From Brugia malayi (taxonomy: Eukaryota; Nematoda; Chromadorea; Rhabditida; Onchocercidae): 64,000 bases of DNA. Below the pieces are notes generated by a model. The model worked only from the letters and a program-made list of their open reading frames with translations, was not told where the DNA came from and did no database searches. Location of the stretch: the NCBI RefSeq assembly GCF_000002995.4, contig NW_025062476.1, positions 4,521,001 through 4,585,000 on the forward strand, written 5' to 3'. The translations under genes were made by a program, and so were the position numbers. Positions within the stretch are counted from its first letter, which is position 1. Each line of letters starts with the position of its first letter. Shown here in pieces: positions 55,301 through 64,000 of the stretch.

Positions 55301-58300
55301 TAATACACAACAAATTGATCCTATGATCATACTGAAAAGGTACATAAGATCAGTACAAATTTAATTGTACAATTTAAAATTAAAAAGATTGGCAAAAACA
55401 ATAATTACACTAATTGTTTGTACTAATTTTTCATACTTCATTTATTGCTATCTATTTTGATTTCACAATATTAAGATATGATATTATTTTCATTGAATGA
55501 CGCTTTTAATTTTAAAAATTAATATTTTCATTTTGTCTTTTCATGTTAAGTTAAAATTTTTCTTTCTACTGTGAAATCAATAGTATCTTAATTCCTCCAT
55601 GTAATTAAACTTCTTTAGCTAATGATAAACTTTTAATATCACGCAAATTGCCACTATGGAATGAATGGAATGGACAATTGTCCTTTTCTTCTTTTCAGAG
55701 CATTCTCAACAAATTGAGAATTTAATTGATACTGATGAGATAAAAATTTAGATTTTCTCTTTCTTTGCACTATAAATCCTCTCTATTTTATTTTCCAATT
55801 ATATTTAAATTATTTTTTTTTACATAATTCACTCTTAAATTTTAACAATAACTTCTAATCATAGTTTATTTTAAATAAGGTACGGAGTTACAAAAAAAAA
55901 AAAAAAAACCGAATCTTTTTATTATTTTTGAAGAAAGTTAAAACTATTTAAGATACCATTTTACAACTGTTATTATATTGCCAAACATTCATAGTCAAAA
56001 TGAATCCATTTAAGGAATTTCATGTCTTAAACTTTAACTTATTTATTTCCAAGAATCATATTTACTAAGTAAGTATTATTTTTATAGTGTAGGTTTTAGT
56101 TTAATAGTTACGTGATACAAACTTTAGTTTAACAGTTACGTTTAATAGTAATACAAACTTATAGTTGCATTTATCGCAAAAAACGTGACGTATGAGATGA
56201 ACAATACGTAAGTGATTTTTCCGTGTCAGGCATATTTTTATAAGCAGAACTATTTCATATTTATATTTTTAATCTGAATTCCAGCAAAATTAGTATAATT
56301 AATATCATGAAAAATATGAAATAATATACAAAATGTTTAATTTGTGATCTCTTAGTTCTGTCAGAATATTTATATAATAATTTTTTATGTTTTTGAGAAA
56401 ATTTTTATTACAATCATCATTGAAAACTATAAAATATTACAATGCTTTTCCATTTCTACATCAGCTAACATTACATTATTTAAATTCCTCAAATTATTAA
56501 CCTGGAATTTGTTAATAATTGGAGATAAAAAAGAGAAAGAAGAATCGTTAAAATTTCATTTCAGAATTTATCATCCACAATTCATTCTTAGAAAATTACC
56601 AATAAAAAAGTTATGTTAGAATAAAGGAAGAATGAATTGAAATATTTTTTTATGATTCGCAAATAATGGATAATTAAAGTATTAAGAAAGGATTAATGTT
56701 TATCTCTTCTAATACTTTTTATCTTAGGCATATAGTACTACTAATATCATTCAGTATTACATACATTAATTCTGTTTATTTACTTAGCAAATTTTTAATT
56801 TAATTACGAAAGATATTTATTGAATATTTGCGCCTGAAGAATAACATTTGCACTTGTATGATGTTTTATATGAATTGTATGCAAAATATTTTATTAAATG
56901 CAAATAGTAATCGAACATAAAATGAAAAAAAAAAAAAAAAAAAAAGCATTTTAGAAAAAGTAAACACAATTAAATTCCCTGGTTGATAGTTAGTTGATCA
57001 TAAGTAATTCATTCTTATATTCAGAAAATAACTATAAAGCATTCCTTAATTTCTTATCCTCCGAATTTTCTATTCTTTTTTATTGCTCTCTTGCCGCCTC
57101 ATAAATTATGCACTATATATTTTCTCGGTATATTTTATATATAAAAATTATAAATATGAAATATAAAATTAAAAGGAAATAAAGATCAATAATATTATGA
57201 AAATAAAATTCTGTCATAACACATACATACACACACACATTCATTTATTATTAAAAAATCTATCAATAATACGAATAATACTGAATGCAAATCAAATTAC
57301 CTATAATAATTTGACAAACGAAAAAAAAAAAATAATTTATAGAAGCTGCATAAAATTTTTTTTTTTATGCATAATGAAATTTTGAACTTTAAATGAGTTT
57401 TTTTTTTTAAGTGAAAGAATATAAACTAATTCTTTTCCCTTCTTTCTTTATTATCAATAAAATGTAATATTTTGCCGATTCTGCAATTTAATTAATTCTA
57501 AAATTATTCGAAAATCTTAAAAAAAAAGAAAAAATCTTTTACTTAAACTATGTAATGAATGGTTGTCCGTTGACTATAAAATTTCATTGCAAAATTTAAA
57601 AAATTTAAAAATTTTCCACCAAACAAATTCTAAAAGAACAATTGACATTTTACATTACAAAAATGTTTAAGCGATATTACTTTTCGAAACTTTAAAGTAA
57701 TGTTGAATGGGAAGTTATAAGTAAGTTGTAGATTTTTTTTTTCAATCATATTCCATTAATAGATGAATTTAACAAGAATAATCCTATATTTACTTGGCTA
57801 TAAGCCTTAGAATACTTGAAATATTTAGAACTATTTGGAGATAGAATTCCAGCATTTATAAATTTTATATCAGACATAATTATTGTTAGACTCTTCTAGT
57901 CAAATTCATTCCTGATAGAGTAGTTTAATTGTTTGCTTAGATGTAAACAAACTGATTTAATGCTTAAAATAAGCAAAACAGCGATGAGATATATCTCTCA
58001 TTAGATTTGGTATTAGAATATCATCGATGAAAATTTAACAAATTTTTAAATAAGTAAGAATAAACACAAATATAATTTGAAATATGTGAACTGTATCAGC
58101 TTTTCTACTCTTTCTAACACTTTGTTAACTTTCAGTGAATTATGAAAATGTAACATTTCTTTTTCTCTTTTATGATTAAAAAAAAAAAAATGTCTCTTCA
58201 AAAATTTCAATTTCTTTGCCAAAGCTGTGGACATTCAATTGAAAGTGAAATGTGCTCTTTCAGATGTATGAGCCTATAAAATTGGTTATCTTTTTTTTTT

Positions 58301-60147
58301 TAAAAAAAAAAAAAAGAAAAGAAAGAAAGAAAGATTTTGTGATTCTTTTATTGAATATCTAAAATATAAGTGCATCTCCTGCTGGAATAAAATCATTTTC
58401 TAACAATTTTCATTAGAAGTGGATGATGATACTAATGCAACCACTTCATTGCCTTTTAACTTTGAAATAAATTATTTATAAATTTTAATTCATCATTAAT
58501 TACTATTGGTAATCATTGATTATTGACCACTAAAGTGACCATTTGAACATTGGAATCGAAAAATTGAAAACATATGGCTGTTTGTTTAATAATTTATCCT
58601 TCAGTAGTTTCTTTTATTTCTTCTACTGAAATATGATGGATGAGATATGATTGAATGATCAAAATTTAGTTATTATTTTTGTGATTATTTAAGATTTAGT
58701 ATTTTCACATTTTTACGAATTACTTCTTTCTATCGGAATTAAAAATTCACAAAAAATTTAATTTCTTAATTAATGATCTCTTTTTTTGCTATAAAAGAAC
58801 TAATATTTGTGTCATTCGTATCATTCTTAACTAACTTGGAAACTAATTCTTATTACATATCATTTTATCACTTTATCACTGTAAATCAGAAATTGTTTAT
58901 CTTATTTTTTTTGTATAATACCAGGATATCCAATTGAATATATTCATCTCATCAATGATTATAATATCCAATAAACTAAGCTATGATTACAAATTCAAAA
59001 CTTTAATTTGAAACCCTTTTTCTGGTGTTATTATTAACATAAAGCAATTATTATGTTAGTTAGCTCTTCATGAAAACAAAAAAAGAAATCTTTAGGAGTC
59101 AGTTTTTATTCCTCAGAGAATATTTCACAAACTATATTCAGAAAATTCAATACAATTAGTCATCGATGACTCATCTCGAGAAATACAAACTATCTGTTAC
59201 TTCTTGGTCCGATGTATGCAAAAAATATTCATCCATTTTGTTTTGTATTCCTGTATTTTCTGTATATTTGAGATCTATAGGATGCTAATTAATTAACTAA
59301 AAAAAAAAAAACGAATTAATTAACTAAAGAAAAAAAAGTAAAGTCTATTTCTGAAGATGGATAAGTCAGTGAAACTATTTGCCACAAAATATAAATTCAA
59401 GGTAGAAATGTACCTTTTTCATAATTTATTTCTTCTCTTTCACTCCTTAATTATCTAATTAATTATCAAAAAGAAGTAAACCCTTAATTTTACTATTTTT
59501 TTCTTTTGTTTCTCTGTAATTATGGAACATTACTAAACATTTCTTAGTTTTCTTACTTTTTTTTGCCCAAATTTCCCTAATTTTGAGTAATTCTTTGCAT
59601 TTTACTAAAATTATCTCATCGATTTTTAATTTTCCTAATAAATTTCAATTCTCTGAAATGCTAAATTTTCAATTCTCTGAGAAAATTGAAATGCCAATTT
59701 TTTTTTCTTTTTTTTGTAGAACAATTCTAGTTAAAAAAAAGATTATCATTTTTTTTTTTTTGTAAATAGCTTTCATCATGATGATTAAAAACCTTAATTT
59801 TATGAATTGATTTAAATATAATAAAATTCGATAGATTTAACACTTTTTTACTTCTCTCCCCCCCCCCAAAAAAAAAAAAAAAATTATGCTTTTGTAAAAT
59901 TTGTTATAACCAATTTAAATTTATTTAATTTCTTTTCCAACTAAAACTAATTAATTATTCATTCCAAAATTGCATCATTTCTTATTCCTTTATTTGCATG
60001 CATCATTCATCAGAGAAATTCAAAAACACGAACGATTGATTCTTCATTGCAATAATTTCCAATTCAACAGGAATTATTTTGCGTTAGCTAAAATATATCT
60101 ATGAAAAATTTCTTCAATGTCCGATCTAATCTAAACAGAACAACTGC

Positions 60148-60169
60148 TCTCTCTCCCTCTCTCTCTCCC

Positions 60170-60202
<33 letters not shown>
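60148..60202 (+). repeat. (CT)n / CCCTCTCT microsatellite
   Basis: CTCTCTCCCTCTCTCTCTCC and continuing pure CT, about 55 bases. Similar CT tracts occur at 4620-4660, 4722-4747 and 18697-18727. Confidence 0.9.
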
Positions 60203-63200
60203 GTAGAGTAAATCACTGCAAATGATAAGACATCTAAATCTCTGCAACACACAAATGTTTATCAGGTACAGTTGAAAATCTCACTAAAATCACAAAACTT
60301 GCATGAGTGATTCATTCTTTTCATCTTTCTTCGATCACATCTGTTTCCGTCTCGACCGATCATCTGTTTCCGTATATTCATTCCTGTTTCTATATCCCTT
60401 CTTCAGTTTTGATTTTTTTTTTAAAGTCTCATTTGAAATATATCAATAATTTTCCTTCAGCAATCTTTATTCTATCCTTGTTTTTCAAATTTATAACCAA
60501 TAAACTGGTCAATAGTTACTGACTCAGAGAAAATAGCTATACTATTCGAAGTAGTTTTGCAATAAAAAATATTGGAAGAATTCTTTCTTTTTTTTTTTCC
60601 TTTTTCCAATCATTTCTCATTAAAAATTTTTTTCGTATGGAAAATTTAATTTAAATTTCAAAATGATTTGAATGGAATGTTAAGAAACATAAATTAAAAA
60701 TTAATTTAAATCTCTTTAGCAATAAATTTGAAACTGGAAGCAATTCTCAATTATTCCTTTCTCTAACTATATAATAGTTGAAAATGTAATCTTTTATTCA
60801 ATCATCAATGCTTCTTTGATTTTGAACTTTTCGATTTAAATGTTTACTCCAAAAATTTAGTGATGAATGTGAGTATGAATTGTTCAGTTAACGAAAAGCA
60901 TTTAACATTGTTTGAAATATTTCACTGAACTATTTTTTTTTTCATTACTTCCAACCATCTCTCTCTTTCTTTTCTTTTTCACATTATCACAGCTAAACAG
61001 ATTTTTCATCATTGAAATTGTCTATGCAACAACAAAAAAAAAAAAATCAGAAATCTTAAAAATTTATTTGTCAATTTTTTTTTTTGAAAATTAAGTGCTA
61101 TAAATTTATTTGATAGAATATCACTAGTTCATTTTCATAAAAAATTTTCATTGCAAATCTATCACATATCACTTCACTTCGTTTTACTGATATTAACTGT
61201 ATGAAAGATCGCTGTGGAAATTATATTTAAACAAAATTATATTTCAAAGATTGATTAATCACTTTTTCTACATTATAAATATCAATTAGTGCAGCTACTT
61301 TGACACTGATAAAGTAGATCTATAACTATGTTCAATTTCATAACTGTTATATTATTTTAAAATGCATTCTTTAAAGTTAAAATTTCAAACTGATTGAAAT
61401 TAATGAACAATGCAATTAGCAAAGCTGTCTACATTTATTTCTTTTAATAATCGATATTTTTTTTTAAATTGCAGTAATGAAAAGGTCATTTGGATAATAG
61501 TAAAAAAAATATTTGAAATTAAACGAATTAGTCCTTTGGAAAATGTTTGCGACAAAATTTTATGCTATTAAGCCTTTTTCTTTCAAAAAATGTTAAAGGA
61601 GGAAATTTGATTTGCATGCATCGTGGAATTTAAGTGAATTGAAGTGGTTCTAATAGCAAATAAGTTTAGTCATTGATTATATTTCAGTAAAAGCTTTTTT
61701 TTTTTTCTTTCATTTTTTTGTGGATTTTTTAAATGTTTCTCTTTGATTGCAAATTTTACTGTCTCAGATTATATGTGAAAGTTATCAGATTCAATTTTTA
61801 TTTATCACAATGATGATAAATTGCAATATTGTAAAATTTTTTTGGATAATATTCTTCGAATTCATTTATGGACAGTCTTTTAGATTTTTTATGGCATATA
61901 TCAAATCACTAATTGATTTAAATAAACTGAAAGAATTTCAAGAATAATTTTATTGTCAAGTTTGTTCTTTCTCATAGACTGAATTTTTTTTTTTTTTTGT
62001 AAAAGAAATTACAAGTAACAATTAGATTTAAATATGATTTCATTTTTCAACCTTTTGAAGAAATTAATTTTTCGGTGACAAATTTTTAACTTTCAATCGC
62101 GATGAATGTTAATTTTTAAGTCATATCTATCTGTTGAATATCAAATTTATTTCTACCAATTAATTTAGGTAAATTATTTGTAGCAAAAAAAAAAAAAAAA
62201 AAAGAAAATCAAATTTAATTTATAGCAAATAACATTTCCGCTTATTTGCAATAATACTTTTTGAATTTGTCCAAATTTATGTGTGTTCTTTGAAGCGCAC
62301 CTTACTTTTGTTTTGTTTTTAACGAAGAATTTAATTCTACAATTATAGTATTTAATTTAATTTAAAATTATGGCATGTAAGAATGGATCATTTAAAATAA
62401 ACTTAATTTTCAAATTTCAAATATATGAGAAATTTTCTGTCAAACCAACTTATCTGACTGCTAGAAAAAATTAATTTATATTTATGTGCGTTTACATCAT
62501 AAACTATTATATTAAATAATGAAACAAAATTACGATTGATGTGATTACTTTATTTTTCTGCTTATAAAGCAAAATTAAATTTGATAGTGCTTATTTCAAT
62601 AATATATTTATAGACATTTTAAATTATATTAGAAAAAAAAATTAAATTATTATGATTGCAAGTCAATTATTTAATTAAAAGTTAGCATTGTTCTTGTCAT
62701 TATCATTGAAGTTTTCTGATGCTTGTCACTTGTCAACTTTTCAAAAGATAAATTCATATAACTCTCACTTTTTTTTAGGTTCTGAAAAAGAAAGTTATGT
62801 TTTTTGAACAATAATTTTATCAGAATTTGAAAATTTAAAAAAAAATGTTTTCAGACATTTTTATTTTATTAATGCATATAAGTGTAATTTCTAACAGTTA
62901 TATAAAATTTAACTAATATTAGAACAAAAAAAAAAAAAAAAACTTGAAACCAATAATATTAGAAATGTTTAACCATAGACATAATACTTTAATAGTAATT
63001 GAAGTAAATTAAATTAAAAGAAAAAAAGAGTAATTTTAGTAAATCAAAAAAAAAAAGTAATTGGTAAATAAAAAAATAAAAAAATCTTTGAGTTCAGTCT
63101 CGTTATTTGCTTTTTGTTTTTTTTTAATTCATATGGAGAAGAAAGTTGAAATTAAAATAAAGACAGATTTTTCCGGAAAGAGTAATATAATCATATAATG

Positions 63201-63956
63201 CTAGACAAGGAATTAGTATTACTAATTAAAAAAAAAAAATGTTCGTTTCTTATTATAACTAAAATGTCATCAGTATGAGAAAAGTTTCTCATCTTCAAAG
63301 GTGAGAATTTTTTTTTCCTTTTTCAAATTTTTGCTCTTTCTTTGTTTTAGTATTGAGATTAGGAATTTTACTTCTTATCCCAGAATCTTTTAATTTCTAT
63401 AACGTTCGCAAATTATTGAATCTTATTTTATTTCATTCTTCGTTTGAATAAGATCGGAATAAATTCATTTGTAAGATTTGTGAAAATTTAGACGTTATCT
63501 TAAAGTATTAAAGTATTACTAACCTATAATTTTTTTTTTTTTTTTTTAATTAAAATTATTTGAGAGAATGAAAATTGAGATACTATTCCATTTAATTAGT
63601 TCTATGAAAAAAGAAAGACAACTGTATGGTTTATGCATATTTGAATTATTTTTATATCGTTAAAGAAATGTAAATAATATCGATGATTGTCGTAAATTTA
63701 AATCAATGCAAAAAAAAAAATTAAATTTAAATCAATTGAGAAAAGGCAAATGCTAACAGCTGCTAATTTTGTTCCAGTCTAAATCAAAATTTTCTTTAAG
63801 GAAAAATGAATATTTATTATTTTCTTGTTTTCCTCATTCTATGCCACCACTAATTTTATGCTTGAATTCAAGCTTAAATTTGAAATGCGATTTTTAAAAA
63901 AATCCATCAATTCATTTTTTCAAAAAAACGTTTTTTGTTTTGAACTATTCTATCAG

Positions 63957-64000
63957 ACGTAAACGACAACGAAGTCTTCCAGAAAATTTTAGCAAGTGGA
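63957..64000 (+). CDS. possible exon cut by the right edge
   Basis: An acceptor (ATTCTATCAG) at 63947-63956 opens 44 bases with no stop in two frames. One frame reads RKRQRSLPENFSKW, the other (D)VNDNEVFQKILASG. Base composition changes from AT-rich to balanced exactly at the acceptor. The DVNDN string resembles the calcium-binding end of cadherin repeats (DxNDN), but without the next bases neither frame nor family can be decided. Confidence 0.3.

Larger units (their letters stand above)
51417..63956. other. long AT-rich intergenic region
   Basis: No exon chain is supported in 12.5 kb. Contents: an imperfect duplication at 52137-52317, homopolymers throughout (for example 53350-53368, 58186-58197, 62187-62203), a C-run followed by an A-run at 59863-59884, and a (CT)n-rich tract at 60148-60202. 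Short ORFs (54904-55119 minus, 57197-57385 plus, 60307-60522 plus, 61747-61947 plus) are F/I/L/K/N-rich and lack splice context or motifs. Confidence 0.5.

Overview
This looks like nematode genomic DNA, probably clade III and possibly filarial. It is about three-quarters A+T and rich in homopolymer runs. Genes are split into short exons with GT...TTTCAG introns. Several start codons sit just after a free splice acceptor, as expected for spliced-leader trans-splicing. The nematode telomere hexamer TTAGGC also occurs inside one intron. The species cannot be fixed from the sequence alone. All exon models below were read by eye from ORF continuity, splice sites and phase.

Layout: (1) 203-3055 (+) is a divergent Cys-loop ligand-gated channel subunit. 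(2) 3.1-15.3 kb is mostly non-coding, with degenerate repeats, a hairpin and a few weak orphan ORFs. (3) 15.3-25.5 kb (+) is a Shaw/Kv3-type voltage-gated potassium channel locus with an unusual plan. One N-terminal T1 domain (four exons) is followed by two complete S1-S6 membrane blocks in tandem, A at 17.0-19.8 kb and B at 21.5-25.5 kb. Both blocks begin with a phase-0 acceptor that fits the single phase-0 T1 donor. (4) 25.5-34.5 kb is mostly non-coding, with two GC-richer islands that may hold minus-strand exons. (5) 34.6-37.9 kb (+) is a BTB plus four-C2H2 zinc finger gene. (6) 39.9-41.9 kb (+) is a lysine-rich gene of unknown function. (7) 43.4-46.4 kb (-) is a GT11 alpha-1,2-fucosyltransferase-like gene. 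(8) 49.4-51.4 kb (+) is an aquaporin-11/12-like membrane protein. (9) 51.4-64.0 kb is AT-rich sequence with no convincing gene, apart from a possible exon at the right edge.

The most interesting region is the potassium channel locus. The two membrane blocks could be mutually exclusive 3' modules sharing one tetramerization domain. Between them lies a cluster of five TGCATG motifs, the Rbfox/FOX-1 family RNA motif. Block B contains a 116-bp array that repeats the 3' part of an exon together with its 5' splice site seven times. An interstitial TTAGGC tract lies in the next part of the same gene, and a 28-bp minisatellite follows block A. Both blocks carry GFG instead of GYG in the selectivity filter, and block A has Cys in place of an S4 arginine.

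A second structural feature is a near-identical inverted duplication of about 0.55 kb (39.99-40.72 and 47.52-48.10 kb). It flanks the fucosyltransferase gene and the end of the lysine-rich gene.
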